From positions 1,419,001 to 1,483,000 of the forward strand of contig NZ_JAPEPJ010000001.1 of the NCBI RefSeq assembly GCF_026340255.1: a stretch of DNA of 64,000 bases, in the 5' to 3' direction. Each line of letters begins with the position of its first letter. The first letter of the stretch is position 1. This stretch comes from Streptomyces sp. NBC_01408. Lineage in GTDB: Bacteria > Actinomycetota > Actinomycetes > Streptomycetales > Streptomycetaceae. The notes under the pieces are model-generated. The model saw only the letters and a program-made list of their open reading frames with translations. It was not told where the DNA came from and searched no databases. A program made the position numbers and the translations under genes. Shown here piece after piece: positions 23,964 through 33,356 of this stretch.

Positions 23964-25955
23964 ATGACGGCCACCGCCCCCGCCCCCGCCCCCTCCGCGG
24001 CCCGCGTCCACGCCACGGCACTGCTGCCGCGGCTCGCGCTGGTCCTCGCAGCCCTGCTGGCAACCCTGTTCACCGCGGCCTCCCCGGCCTCGGCACACGC
24101 CGCACTCACCGCGAGCGACCCCAAGGACGGGGCGGTGGTCGCCACGGCTCCCTCCCAGGTGACCCTCTCCTTCTCGGAGCAGGTCGCCATGGGCGACGAC
24201 TCCATCCGCGTCCTGGACCCCCAGGGCCGTCGCGTCGACACCGGTGAACTGCGCGATATGTGCAGCGGGAACGTCATCCGCTACGGCACCGCGCTGCACT
24301 CCGGCCTTCCGGGCGGCACCTACACCGTCGCCTGGCAGGCCGTCTCGGCGGACAGCCACCCGATCTCCGGAGCCTTCACCTTCTCCATCGGCGCGCCCTC
24401 GGCCACCAGCGTCACGCTGCCCGCCCAGCAGGCGGGCGGCGGCCCCGTCGGCATCGCCTACGGGATCGCCCGCTACGCCGCCTACGCCGGGTTCACCGTC
24501 CTCGTCGGCGCCTGCGCCTTCATCCTGCTGTGCTGGCGCCGGGGCGCCGCCGAACGGCCGCTCCAGAAGCTCGTCCTGCGCGCCTGGGTCACCCTCACCG
24601 CCGCCACCCTCGCCATGCTGGTGCTGCGCACCCCGTACACGGGGTCCGGGAAGTTCGGCGACGCGCTCGACCTGGAGGGCCTGCAGGCGGTCCTGGAGAC
24701 CAAGACCGGCGCCTCTCTCGTCTCCCGGCTGCTCCTGCTGGGCGCCGCCGCCCTCTTCATCGCGGTCCTCTTCGGTGCCTACGCACGGCGTCTGCCCGCC
24801 TCCGGCACGGCGCAGGGGGACGCGGACGGCGGCACGGAAGGGAACAAGGAAGGGAACGCGGAAGGGGACAAGGACACCAGCGACCTCGCCTTCGGCCTCG
24901 CCATCGGCGGCACCGTCGTGTCCGCGGGCATCGCCGCCACCTGGGCCCTGTCCGAACATGCCTCCACCGGTATCCAGTCCGGTATCGCAATGCCCGTCGA
25001 CATCCTGCACCTGCTGGCCGTCGCGGCCTGGCTCGGCGGTCTCACCGCGCTGCTGGTCGCGCTCCACAAGGTCCCCGGGATCGAGCGTACGGCCGTCCGG
25101 CGCTTCTCCACCGTCGCCTTCGTCAGCGTCCTGGTGCTCGCCGTGACCGGCACCTACCAGGCCTGGCGTCAGCTCGGCAGCTGGTCCGCCCTCACGGACA
25201 CCAGCTACGGACAGCTCCTGCTCCTCAAGGTCGGCATCGTCACCGTCCTGCTCGCCGTCGCCTACCTGTCGCGGAAGTGGACCGCGCGGCTTGCCGACGG
25301 TGACACCGTGCAGACGCCGGTGAAGGTGGTCGCGCCGCGCGATGTTTCACGTGAAACAGAGCCCGTCACCGTCCCGGCGGACCCCAAGCGTGCCGCCCAG
25401 CTCGCGCGGCAGCGCGCGGCCCGCACGAGCGCCCACGAGAAGCGGGTACGCGACGCCGATCCGGACCGTGCCGGACTGCGCCGCTCGGTGCTGGCCGAGG
25501 CGGGCATCGCCGTGGTCCTTCTCGCCGTCACCACGGTCCTCACCAGCACGGAGCCGGGCCGCGCCGTGGAGCAGGAGGCGGGCCGCAATGGATCCGCCAC
25601 CGCCGTGCCCGACCGCGCGATCAAGATCACTCTGCCCTTCGACACCGGCGGCCAGAACGGCAAGGGGGAGGTGCGGCTCGAACTCGACCCGGGCCGGGTC
25701 GGCGCCAACACCCTCCACGTCTGGGCCGACGCCCCGGACGGCAAGCCCCTCGACCTCCCCGAGGTCAAGGTCGCCTTCACCCTCCCCGCCAAGGACATCG
25801 GGCCCCTGCCGCTCGTCCCCGACCGTGCCGCCGCCGGGCACTGGAGCTCTTCGGGCGTCCAGTTGCCGCTGGCGGGCGAATGGCGGATCGACGTGACCGT
25901 GCGCACCTCCGACATCGACCAGACGACCGTCCAGAAGACCGTGAAGATCGGCTGA
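23964..25955 (+). CDS. CopC-CopD fusion copper protein (YcnJ-like)
   Basis: 663 residues. A signal peptide ending ASA exposes H45 of the CopC domain (HAALTASDPKDG), with a second CopC motif SADSHPISGAF near residue 130. A CopD-type eight-helix membrane domain spans about 160-440, interrupted by an acidic Gly/Asn insert (residues about 285-310, internally repetitive). A predicted extracytoplasmic C-terminal domain follows. Likely copper import across the membrane. Residues RDVSRETEP near 456 are the translation of a parS site (25343-25358) in a linker. ATG 23964, 22 bp after PCuAC. Confidence 0.9.
   Translation: MTATAPAPAPSAARVHATALLPRLALVLAALLATLFTAASPASAHAALTASDPKDGAVVATAPSQVTLSFSEQVAMGDDSIRVLDPQGRRVDTGELRDMCSGNVIRYGTALHSGLPGGTYTVAWQAVSADSHPISGAFTFSIGAPSATSVTLPAQQAGGGPVGIAYGIARYAAYAGFTVLVGACAFILLCWRRGAAERPLQKLVLRAWVTLTAATLAMLVLRTPYTGSGKFGDALDLEGLQAVLETKTGASLVSRLLLLGAAALFIAVLFGAYARRLPASGTAQGDADGGTEGNKEGNAEGDKDTSDLAFGLAIGGTVVSAGIAATWALSEHASTGIQSGIAMPVDILHLLAVAAWLGGLTALLVALHKVPGIERTAVRRFSTVAFVSVLVLAVTGTYQAWRQLGSWSALTDTSYGQLLLLKVGIVTVLLAVAYLSRKWTARLADGDTVQTPVKVVAPRDVSRETEPVTVPADPKRAAQLARQRAARTSAHEKRVRDADPDRAGLRRSVLAEAGIAVVLLAVTTVLTSTEPGRAVEQEAGRNGSATAVPDRAIKITLPFDTGGQNGKGEVRLELDPGRVGANTLHVWADAPDGKPLDLPEVKVAFTLPAKDIGPLPLVPDRAAAGHWSSSGVQLPLAGEWRIDVTVRTSDIDQTTVQKTVKIG
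25343..25358. promoter_or_regulatory. parS site 2
   Basis: Perfect TGTTTCACGTGAAACA inside the copCD gene, read there as V-S-R-E-T in a cytoplasmic linker. Confidence 0.92.
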
Positions 25956-25960
25956 CCAGC

Positions 25961-27235
25961 GTGACCGAGAGCAACACCGACATCGAGATCTCCCGGCGCC
26001 GGCTGCTGGGCACCGTCGGCGCCGCGGGCGCCGCGGGGCTGGCGCTCGGCGCCACCGGCGGCGCAATCGCGCACTCCGCGCTCACCGGCTCCGGGAGCGG
26101 CGCCGACGGCTCCAACGGAAGCCCGTCCGCCCTCGGCGCCTCCCGGATCGCCTTCGACGGCGACCACCAGGCCGGAATCACCGAACCGCTCCAGGCCAAG
26201 GGGCACCTCGTCGCCTTCGACCTCGCCGCCGGGGCCGGCCGTACGGAGGCCGCCGCCTTGCTGCGGCGCTGGTCCGAGACGGCCCGCCGCCTGATGGCGG
26301 GCGAGGCCTCCCCGGCCGACGACACGGGCATCGCGCTCGACGCCGGTCCGTCCTCCCTGACCGTCACCTTCGGCTTCGGCCACTCCTTCTTCGACCGGAC
26401 GGGGCTCACCGCCCGCCGCCCCGTCGCCCTCGACCCGCTTCCGGTCTTCTCGGCCGACCGGATCGACGACCGGCGCAGCAACGGCGACCTGTGGGTCCAG
26501 ATCGGCGCGGACGACGGACTCGTGGCCTTCCACGCGCTGCGCGCGCTGCAGAAGGACGCCGGGGACGCCGCCCGCGTCCGCTGGCAGATGAACGGCTTCA
26601 ACCGGACGCCCGGCGCGACCGCCTCACCGATGACCGCCCGCAACCTCATGGGCCAGGTGGACGGCACCGGCAACCCGAAGCCCTCGGAGCCCGACTTCGA
26701 CAAGCGGATCTTCGTGCCCGCTGCGGGCCCAGGCCCCGCCGAGCACGCCTGGATGGCCGGGGGCTCGTACGCGGTCGTCCGGCGAATCCGGATGCTCCTC
26801 GACGACTGGGACAAGCAGTCCCTCGCCCAGCAGGAGCAGGTCATCGGCCGCACCAAGGCCACCGGTGCACCGCTGACCGGCGGCAGCGAGACCACCGAGA
26901 TGGCGCTCGACAAACTCGGCGCCGACGGCAAGCCGGTCATCGCGGCCAACGCCCATGCCCGGATCTCCGCCCCCGAACAGAACGGCGGGGCCGCCATGCT
27001 GCGGCGCCCCTTCTCCTTCCACGACGGCATCGGCGCCGACGGCACCCCCGACGCCGGGCTCCTCTTCATCTGCTGGCAGGCGGATCCACTGCGCGGGTTC
27101 GTCCCGGTCCAGCGCAAGCTCGACCGCGGCGACGCCCTGTCGGAGTTCATCCGGCACGAGTCCAGCGGCCTGTACGCGGTCCCGCCCGGCCCCCGCTCCG
27201 GCGAGTACGTCGGGCAGCGGCTGCTCGAAGGGTGA
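25961..27235 (+). CDS. dtpA: Tat-exported DyP-type haem peroxidase
   Basis: 424 residues. A twin-arginine signal (ISRRRLLGTVGAAG) and an AHSA-type cleavage region precede a ferredoxin-like DyP peroxidase fold. The distal GXXDG motif appears as MGQVDGTGNPKP, the proximal His is likely in NAHARIS, and the distal Arg region in MLRRPFSFHDG. Best match in kind is Streptomyces DtpA, a Tat substrate reported to be needed for GlxA maturation. GTG 25961 begins 5 bp after the CopCD stop and gives the correct Tat signal; the frame upstream is inside copCD. Confidence 0.9.
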   Translation: MTESNTDIEISRRRLLGTVGAAGAAGLALGATGGAIAHSALTGSGSGADGSNGSPSALGASRIAFDGDHQAGITEPLQAKGHLVAFDLAAGAGRTEAAALLRRWSETARRLMAGEASPADDTGIALDAGPSSLTVTFGFGHSFFDRTGLTARRPVALDPLPVFSADRIDDRRSNGDLWVQIGADDGLVAFHALRALQKDAGDAARVRWQMNGFNRTPGATASPMTARNLMGQVDGTGNPKPSEPDFDKRIFVPAAGPGPAEHAWMAGGSYAVVRRIRMLLDDWDKQSLAQQEQVIGRTKATGAPLTGGSETTEMALDKLGADGKPVIAANAHARISAPEQNGGAAMLRRPFSFHDGIGADGTPDAGLLFICWQADPLRGFVPVQRKLDRGDALSEFIRHESSGLYAVPPGPRSGEYVGQRLLEG

Positions 27236-27277
27236 ACAGCCGCCCGGTGGCGGGTGCCCCGGCATTAGGCTGATCAC

Positions 27278-28213
27278 ATGTCGGCCACCCGCTTCACCTA
27301 TCTCGGCCCCGAGGGCACCTTCACCGAAGCCGCCCTCCGCACGCTGCCGGAAGCCGCGACCCGGGAGCTCGTCCCGATGGTGTCGGTCCCGGCAGCGCTG
27401 GACGCCGTACGCAACGGCGAGGCCGCTGCCGCCCTGGTCCCGATCGAGAACTCGGTGGAAGGCGGTGTCACCGCCACGCTCGACGAGCTGGCCTCCGGCG
27501 AACCGCTGATGATCTACCGCGAGGTGCTGCTGCCCATCGCCTTCGCGCTGCTGGTACGGCCCGGGACCGCCCTGTCGGACGTGAAGACCGTCACCGGGCA
27601 CCCGGTAGCCCAGCCCCAGGTGCGCAACTGGCTGCGGGCGAACCTGCCCGACGCGGTGTGGGAGTCGGCCGCCTCGAACGCCGACGGCGCCCGGCTGGTC
27701 CAGGAGGGCCGCTTCGACGCCGCCTTCGCCGGCGAGTTCGCCGCCGCCACCTATGGGCTGGTCCCGCTGGTCACCGAGATCCACGACGCGGAGAACGCGG
27801 AGACCCGGTTCGTCCTGGTCGGACGGCCCGCCCGGCCCTCCGCCCCGACCGGCGCCGACAAGACCTCCGTCGTGCTCTGGCTCGGTGACGACCACCCGGG
27901 TGCGCTGCTGGAGCTCCTGCAGGAGTTCGCCGTGCGCGGGGTGAACCTGATGCTGATCCAGTCCCGGCCCACCGGTGAGGGGATCGGCAACTACTGCTTC
28001 GCCGTCGACGCCGAGGGCCATGTCTCCGACCGCCGGGTCAGCGAGGCCCTCATGGGCCTGAAGCGGACGTGCCCGCAGATCCGCTTCCTCGGCTCCTACC
28101 CGCGGGCCGGTGGCGCTCAGGGTGACGTGAGCGCTGCCCGGCCGGGGACCTCGGACAGCGATTTCACGGCAGCCTCGGACTGGCTGACGCGCTGCCTCGA
28201 CGGCCGGGCGTAG
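27278..28213 (+). CDS. pheA: prephenate dehydratase
   Basis: 311 residues. Catalytic domain 1-190: YLGPEGTFTEAAL, PIENSVEGGV and the catalytic ETRF motif (AENAETRFVLV). A C-terminal ACT domain carries QSRPTGEGIGNYCF, the Phe-binding region (usual ESRP reads QSRP here). It converts prephenate to phenylpyruvate and is feedback-regulated by phenylalanine. ATG 27278, 42 bp after the DyP gene. A Ser/Thr-rich tail past the ACT domain is unremarkable. There is no fused chorismate mutase, as expected for actinobacteria. Confidence 0.94.
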   Translation: MSATRFTYLGPEGTFTEAALRTLPEAATRELVPMVSVPAALDAVRNGEAAAALVPIENSVEGGVTATLDELASGEPLMIYREVLLPIAFALLVRPGTALSDVKTVTGHPVAQPQVRNWLRANLPDAVWESAASNADGARLVQEGRFDAAFAGEFAAATYGLVPLVTEIHDAENAETRFVLVGRPARPSAPTGADKTSVVLWLGDDHPGALLELLQEFAVRGVNLMLIQSRPTGEGIGNYCFAVDAEGHVSDRRVSEALMGLKRTCPQIRFLGSYPRAGGAQGDVSAARPGTSDSDFTAASDWLTRCLDGRA

Positions 28214-28740
28214 GACTTCGTCCACTGTCCACAGAGTTATCCACAGGCCGAGATGGGGACCTGGGGACAAGTCGACACTGCGATGCGACAAGGTCGACAA
28301 ATCGGTCGGGGGCCCAGGTTTCGCGCTGGGGAGCGGTAGGTGAACGGCGTCACCCACGTATCGCCGATCAACTCTTTGGAGCGAGGCATTCCCACCCGAA
28401 TGAGTGTGTGATGGTGGTTTGAACCCTGAATCCCTTCGGGCATCCGCCGGTCGGGAATGATCTATTTCCGTGTCCACAGAGGCGGCGCACAGCCTGTGGA
28501 TAAACTGGGGGTGGCGCGAATTCCTGTGGACAAGGAACGGCTTGCGATCCTGCTCAGGACCCGCCCGACCACCGTCACGGTGCCCCATTTCGGCGAATGG
28601 CACCGTTTTTATTGACGGCCTGAGAGCGATCACTTCCGGTCAGTCGCCAAGACTTATCCAATAGCCGCAATTAGGGCAAAGTGACACGCTGTGTGATATC
28701 GATGTGAGCCCCGGAACCCCAGCCCGGTAGCCTGGAGGGC
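28214..28740. other. 527-bp spacer between pheA and serS
   Basis: No gene supported. It contains five DnaA-box-like nonamers within 28225-28533 (listed separately) and then AT-richer DNA by local standards up to serS, presumably the serS promoter. No T-box elements are seen. Confidence 0.6.
28225..28533. promoter_or_regulatory. DnaA-box cluster (four consensus boxes, one near-match)
   Basis: Boxes: CTGTCCACA 28225-28233 (+), TTATCCACA 28237-28245 (+), GTGTCCACA 28470-28478 (+, one mismatch), TTATCCACA 28495-28503 (-) and TTGTCCACA 28525-28533 (-). The outer groups face each other. No dnaA or dnaN is present, so this is not oriC. Confidence 0.7.
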
Positions 28741-30018
28741 GTGATTGACCTCCGGCTGCTCCGTGAAGACCCTGACCGTGTCCGCGCCTCGCAGCGCGCC
28801 CGTGGAGAGGACGTCGACCTCGTCGACGCACTGCTCTCCGCCGACGAGCGCCGCAGGTCCTCCGGCATGCGCTTCGACGAACTGCGCAACGAGCAGAAGT
28901 CGCTCGGCAAGCTCATCCCCAAGGCCTCCCCTGAGGAGCGGGCCGAGCTGCTGAAGAGGGCCGAGCAGCTCAAGCAGGACGTCAAGGCCGCCGAGGCCGA
29001 GCAGAACGAGGCCGACGAGGCTGCCAAGAAGCTCCTCCTCCAGCTCGGGAACATCGTCCACAAGGACGTCCCGGTCGGCGGCGAGGAGGACTTCACGGTC
29101 CTCGAGACGCACGGAACCATCCGCGACTTCGCCGCCGAGGGCTTCGAGCCCAAGGACCACCTGGAGCTCGGCGAGTCGCTGGGCGCCATCGACGTCGAGC
29201 GCGGCGCCAAGGTGTCGGGCTCGCGCTTCTACTACCTGACCGGTGTCGGCGCCCTGCTGGAGCTGGCGCTGGTCAACGCCGCCATCGCGCAGGCCACCGA
29301 GGCCGGCTTCATCCCGATGCTGACCCCGGCACTGGTCCGCCCGCGCGCCATGGAGGGCACCGGCTTCCTCGGCCAGGCCGCGGAGAACGTGTACCACCTG
29401 GAGAAGGACGACTACTACCTGGTCGGCACCTCCGAGGTCCCGCTCGCGGCGTACCACATGGACGAGATCATCGACGCCGACAAGCTGCCCCTGCGGTACG
29501 CGGGCTTCTCGCCCTGCTTCCGCCGCGAGGCCGGTACGTACGGCAAGGACACCCGGGGCATCTTCCGCGTCCACCAGTTCGACAAGGTCGAGATGTTCTC
29601 GTACGTCGCGCCGGAGGAGGCCGAGGCCGAGCACAAGCGGCTGCTGGACTGGGAGAAGCAGTGGCTGACCAGCCTGGAGCTGCCGTTCCAGGTGATCGAC
29701 GTCGCCACCGGCGACCTGGGCTCCTCCGCCTCGCGCAAGTTCGACTGCGAGGCGTGGATCCCCACCCAGGGCAAGTACCGCGAGCTGACCTCCGCCTCGA
29801 ACTGCGACAGCTTCCAGGCCCGCCGTCTGTCGATCCGCTACCGCGACGGCAAGAAGACCCAGCCGCTGTCCACGCTGAACGGCACCCTGTGCGCGGTGCC
29901 GCGCACGATCGTCGCGATCCTGGAGAACCACCAGCAGGCCGACGGTTCGGTACGGGTGCCCCAGGTGCTCCGTCCGTACCTCGGCGGCCGTGAGGTCCTG
30001 GAGCCGATCACCAAGTGA
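28741..30018 (+). CDS. serS: seryl-tRNA synthetase
   Basis: 425 residues. The N-terminal tRNA-binding coiled-coil arm (about 30-100, heptad-rich [19 protein letters not shown]) precedes a class II catalytic core with motif 2 ([18 protein letters not shown]) and motif 3 ([20 protein letters not shown]). It charges tRNA-Ser with serine; a tRNA-Ser(UGA) gene lies 22 kb away. GTG 28741 follows GGAGGGC closely. Full length and intact. The last 4 bp overlap the downstream HAD gene. Confidence 0.97.
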   Translation: MIDLRLLREDPDRVRASQRARGEDVDLVDALLSADERRRSSGMRFDELRNEQKSLGKLIPKASPEERAELLKRAEQLKQDVKAAEAEQNEADEAAKKLLLQLGNIVHKDVPVGGEEDFTVLETHGTIRDFAAEGFEPKDHLELGESLGAIDVERGAKVSGSRFYYLTGVGALLELALVNAAIAQATEAGFIPMLTPALVRPRAMEGTGFLGQAAENVYHLEKDDYYLVGTSEVPLAAYHMDEIIDADKLPLRYAGFSPCFRREAGTYGKDTRGIFRVHQFDKVEMFSYVAPEEAEAEHKRLLDWEKQWLTSLELPFQVIDVATGDLGSSASRKFDCEAWIPTQGKYRELTSASNCDSFQARRLSIRYRDGKKTQPLSTLNGTLCAVPRTIVAILENHQQADGSVRVPQVLRPYLGGREVLEPITK

Positions 30019-30827
30019 GCCCGGCCCCGTTCCCGTACAAACTCGTCGCGACCGATCTCGACGGCACGCTGCTGCGTAGCGACGACACCGTCTCGGAACG
30101 CACCCGTGAAGCGCTCGTCGCGGCCACCGCGGCGGGCGCGGCACACATCATCGTCACCGGCCGGGCCGTGCCCTGGACCCGCCACGTACTGGACGATCTC
30201 GGCTACAAGGGGATCGCCGTGTGCGGGCAGGGCGCGCAGGTCTACGACGCGGGCGCGCACCGGCTGCTGACCTCGGTCACCCTGGACCGGCAGCTGGCCG
30301 GTCTGGCTCTGTCGAAGATAGAGGCCGAGATCGGTCCGCTGGCGCTCGCCGCCAGCCGGGACGGGGTGGACGGCGAGGTGCTGATAGGGCCCGGCTACCG
30401 GATGCAGGAGGGCCTGCCCGCCGTGCATCTGGACGACCACGCTGCGGTGTGGACGGCCCCGCTGAACAAGCTGTACATCCAGCACCCGGGGCTGGACGAC
30501 GACGCGCTGGTCAAGGTGGCCCGGCAGACCGTGGGCAGCCTGGTCGACATCGTGATGGCGGGTCCCGGCATCGTGGAGATCCTGCCGCTGGGGCTGACCA
30601 AGGCCACCGGCCTGTCGCTCGCCGCGCGCAGGCTGGGGGTGAAGGCGGCGGAGACGATCGCCTTCGGCGACATGCCCAACGACATCCCGATGTTCGGCTG
30701 GGCGGCGCACGGCGTGGCGATGGCCAATGCCCATGCCGAGCTCAAGGCGGTGGCCGACGAGGTGACGACCTCCAACGAGGAGGACGGCATCGCGGTGGTG
30801 CTGGAGCGTCTGCTGGGCGCCTCGTAG
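30015..30827 (+). CDS. Cof-type HAD phosphatase
   Basis: 270 residues. HAD motif [12 protein letters not shown], motif II IVTGR, motif III Lys in the cap-distal region, and motif [15 protein letters not shown] are all present, with a type C2 cap. The Cof/YidA-type family dephosphorylates sugar phosphates or flavin-related compounds; the substrate here is unknown. GTG 30015 overlaps the serS stop, so it is translationally coupled. A strong terminator follows. A paralogue lies at 50224-51141 (shared TDLDGTLLR and NNEDGVAVVIE-type ends). Confidence 0.9.
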   Translation: MSPAPFPYKLVATDLDGTLLRSDDTVSERTREALVAATAAGAAHIIVTGRAVPWTRHVLDDLGYKGIAVCGQGAQVYDAGAHRLLTSVTLDRQLAGLALSKIEAEIGPLALAASRDGVDGEVLIGPGYRMQEGLPAVHLDDHAAVWTAPLNKLYIQHPGLDDDALVKVARQTVGSLVDIVMAGPGIVEILPLGLTKATGLSLAARRLGVKAAETIAFGDMPNDIPMFGWAAHGVAMANAHAELKAVADEVTTSNEEDGIAVVLERLLGAS

Positions 30828-30845
30828 CGGACACGACGTACGAGA

Positions 30846-30900
30846 GGTCCGGGGCAGCCCGCGCCATACGGCGCGCTCGAAGTGGCTGCCCCGGACCTTT
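30846..30900 (+). terminator. terminator of the serS-HAD operon
   Basis: GGTCCGGGGCAGCC (30846-30859) pairs perfectly with GGCTGCCCCGGACC (30884-30897), with a nested GCGCC/GGCGC stem, followed by TTTT. Confidence 0.9.
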
Positions 30901-30964
30901 TGTTGCTCCCCGCACCGCTCACTCTGCTCCTTGCGCAGCCCTCGTACCAGCGAATTTCGGTGCG

Positions 30965-31531
30965 TCAGCCGTGGATCCGGCGGCGCCGCCAGTAGGCGAA
31001 GGTGACGACCCCGAGGAGCGGCCCCCACAGCACCAGCGGGGCGTAGCAGAGGGTCATGAGCCACCAGCCGGCCCCGGTGGGTGCTCCCGGCGCCGCCATG
31101 CTGGTGCTCCAGTGGAAGGCGCTCGGGATGGCGATCAGGGTGACTGCGGTGGCTCCCAGAGCGGCGGGTACGACGACCGCGAGGGGCGGGATCCGGCGGC
31201 CTCGCAGCCGGGGGATCCAACTTGGGACCACCTCGCCCCAGCGCTGTACGAGGCCGAGGGTGAGCAGGCCGAGGCCTTCGGCGACGGCGCTGAGGGCAAC
31301 CAGGTAGAAGGACCACTTACCGGGGAAGAGTTCGGCCTCCAGTCCGCTGCCGACGCCCCAGCCGACGGGTATGCCGACCGCGATGGCGATCCTCCACAGG
31401 CCGCTGGGAAGGAGGGTGAGGGCGGCCGCGTGGGCGGCCCAGCGGATCGGGCGGCTCACGGCCGGGCCGGCGGGAACGTCCGGCGCGGTGGGAGATGTGG
31501 GACCAGCGGGTGCGGCGGTGAGCATGGTCAT
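30965..31531 (-). CDS. integral membrane protein of unknown function
   Basis: 188 residues with a Pro/Thr-rich cytoplasmic start and about four transmembrane helices (starting near residues 32, 72, 115 and 150). No enzyme motif. ATG 31531 has AAAAGGA upstream. It is transcribed divergently from a two-component system 162 bp away, so it is a likely target of that response regulator and may be a small efflux or immunity-type protein. That link is inference from position. Confidence 0.7.
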   Translation of the reverse strand: MTMLTAAPAGPTSPTAPDVPAGPAVSRPIRWAAHAAALTLLPSGLWRIAIAVGIPVGWGVGSGLEAELFPGKWSFYLVALSAVAEGLGLLTLGLVQRWGEVVPSWIPRLRGRRIPPLAVVVPAALGATAVTLIAIPSAFHWSTSMAAPGAPTGAGWWLMTLCYAPLVLWGPLLGVVTFAYWRRRRIHG

Positions 31532-31693
31532 CGTCCAAGTCCTTTTCGGTAGGCGGTTGGTGATGTCTCAAGCCTGGTCCGGCGGGCGCCTCGGAACCAT
31601 CCGCCGATCAGCAGGTCGGGAGGCGCCGGTGACGGTCGGGGCTCTGCCGAACGGCAGATGTCCACGGGCGGGAGGGACTCGTAGGGTCGGGGC

Positions 31694-32680
31694 GTGACCG
31701 TGAAACCGAGCGTGCTGTACGCCCCCGCCCTGGCCGTTGCGGGCCTGCTGTCCCTGATCGGTTCGGCCGTGCGCGTGCCCAGTACGTGGACGCTGGCGGG
31801 GATGGCGGTACTGCTGCCACTGCTGGCCCTGGTGGCCCGCTGGTCCCCGGTACGGTCCGGAAGCCTCGCGGGCGCTCTCGGCATGGCAGCGGTGGCGCTC
31901 TGGCCGGTCCCGCTGGTGTGGGCGGACGGATCGTGGCTGGAGGTCGGCGGGGCGGCGGCCTTCTGGTCGCTGCCGGCCTTCGGCGCCGTGGCCGCCGGTG
32001 GCTACCTGCGCCGCCAGGCGGGCCGGGTACGACAGGCCGTACGGGAGGCGCGACGCGACCAGCAGCTGGAACTGGCCCGGGATCTGCACGACTTCGTGGC
32101 GCACGACGTGAGCGCGATCGTGGTGCAGGCCCAGGCAGCGCGGTTCGTGGCCGCGCAGGACCCCGGGCAGGCGGTCCGCGCACTGGAGCGGATCGAGGCC
32201 GCGGGGCTGAGCGCGCTGGAGGCGATGGACCGCACCGTTCACGCGCTCCAGGAGGCGGCGGGCACGGCGACCGCTCCGGTGCCTGGGCTGGCGCAACTGC
32301 CGGAGCTGGTGGAACGGTTCGAGGGCGGGGTGCTGGAGGCCGACCCCGAGGCCGTACGGGAGCTGTCGCGGGAGGCGGGCAGCACCGCGTACCGCGTGGC
32401 CGTCGAAGCCCTGACGAATGTCCGCCGGCACGCACCCGGGGCGGCCGTGGTGCGGGTCGCCGTACGTAGGGCCGCGGCGGGCATAGAGGTCAGCGTGGCC
32501 AACTCCGCGGCCAGTGGTGCGGTCGGGCTGCTGCCCCGCAGGCGGCGGAGCGGCACCGGACTGGCAGGCCTGCGCGGGCGGGTGGAAGCCGCGGGCGGGA
32601 CGCTGCGGGCGGGAACGGGCGCGGACGGCGGATGGCGGGTTTCCGCGGTCTTCCCTCCACGCGAGCACCCCCTCGGGTGA
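31694..32680 (+). CDS. NarL-family sensor histidine kinase
   Basis: 328 residues. An N-terminal membrane domain (about four helices, residues 8-105) leads to a HisKA_3 dimerisation domain with H132 in ELARDLHDFVAHDVS, and a C-terminal HATPase (NVRRHAPGAAVVRVAV, GTGLAGLRGRVEAAGG). No large extracytoplasmic loop, so it probably senses in or at the membrane. GTG 31694. Its response regulator begins 10 bp after the stop. The divergent membrane gene at 30965-31531 is the probable output. Confidence 0.9.
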   Translation: MTVKPSVLYAPALAVAGLLSLIGSAVRVPSTWTLAGMAVLLPLLALVARWSPVRSGSLAGALGMAAVALWPVPLVWADGSWLEVGGAAAFWSLPAFGAVAAGGYLRRQAGRVRQAVREARRDQQLELARDLHDFVAHDVSAIVVQAQAARFVAAQDPGQAVRALERIEAAGLSALEAMDRTVHALQEAAGTATAPVPGLAQLPELVERFEGGVLEADPEAVRELSREAGSTAYRVAVEALTNVRRHAPGAAVVRVAVRRAAAGIEVSVANSAASGAVGLLPRRRRSGTGLAGLRGRVEAAGGTLRAGTGADGGWRVSAVFPPREHPLG

Positions 32681-32690
32681 TCATGGCGGC

Positions 32691-33356
32691 GTGACCACAC
32701 GCATCCTGATAGCCGATGACCAAGAGGACATCCGCAGCGGTTTCCGGCTGATCCTCGACTCGCAGCCGGACATGACCGTGGTGGGGGAGGCCCCGGACGG
32801 CGAGAGCGCAGTGGCGCTGGCCCGGGAGCTGCGGCCGGACGTGGTCCTCGCGGACATCCGGATGCCGAAGCTGGACGGGCTGGAGGTGACCCGGCTGCTG
32901 GCGCCCCGGACGCGGGTGGTGGTCGTGACCACCTTCGACCTGGACGAGTACGTGCACACCGCCCTGCGCAACGGTGCCTGCGGCTTCCTGCTGAAGCGGT
33001 CGGGGCCCGCGCTGCTGATCGAGGGGGTGCGGGCGGCCATGGCCGGGGACACGCTGATCAGCCCGCAGATCACGGTGCGGCTGCTCAGCAGGCTCACGGA
33101 AGGCGCGCCGGGCGGGCCGCCCGCGCCACGGGTGCCGCAGGCTCATCCGCTGACCGGCCGGGAGGTGGACATCGTGCGACTGGTGGCGCAGGGGCTCACC
33201 AACGCCGAGATCGGTGCGGAACTCTTCATCAGCGCGGGCACGGCGAAGACCCACATCGCGAACGTCCAGGCGAAGCTGGGGGCCCGGAACCGGGTGGGGA
33301 TCGCCGCATGGGCTTGGGAGCACGGCGTGGCGCAGGCGGGGACGGAGGCCGGCTAA
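32691..33356 (+). CDS. LuxR/NarL-type response regulator
   Basis: 221 residues. Receiver domain with acidic D9/D10, phosphoacceptor D55 (VVLADIRMPKLDG), T in VVTTFD and K in FLLKRSG. A C-terminal LuxR HTH follows (LTGREVDIVRLVAQGLTNAEIGAEL). GTG 32691 continues the operon with the kinase; the longer open frame starts inside the kinase gene. Its stop overlaps by 4 bp, in convergent fashion, the stop of the rhomboid-like gene, right beside two parS sites. Confidence 0.92.
   Translation: MTTRILIADDQEDIRSGFRLILDSQPDMTVVGEAPDGESAVALARELRPDVVLADIRMPKLDGLEVTRLLAPRTRVVVVTTFDLDEYVHTALRNGACGFLLKRSGPALLIEGVRAAMAGDTLISPQITVRLLSRLTEGAPGGPPAPRVPQAHPLTGREVDIVRLVAQGLTNAEIGAELFISAGTAKTHIANVQAKLGARNRVGIAAWAWEHGVAQAGTEAG

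Noticed and set aside
28225..28533. oriC
   Set aside because: Only five box-like sites and no dnaA, dnaN, rpmH or gyrase genes; Streptomyces oriC has many more boxes between dnaA and dnaN.
28470..28664. 64-codon ORF before serS
   Set aside because: No ribosome site, overlaps the DnaA boxes, Trp/Arg-rich random composition.
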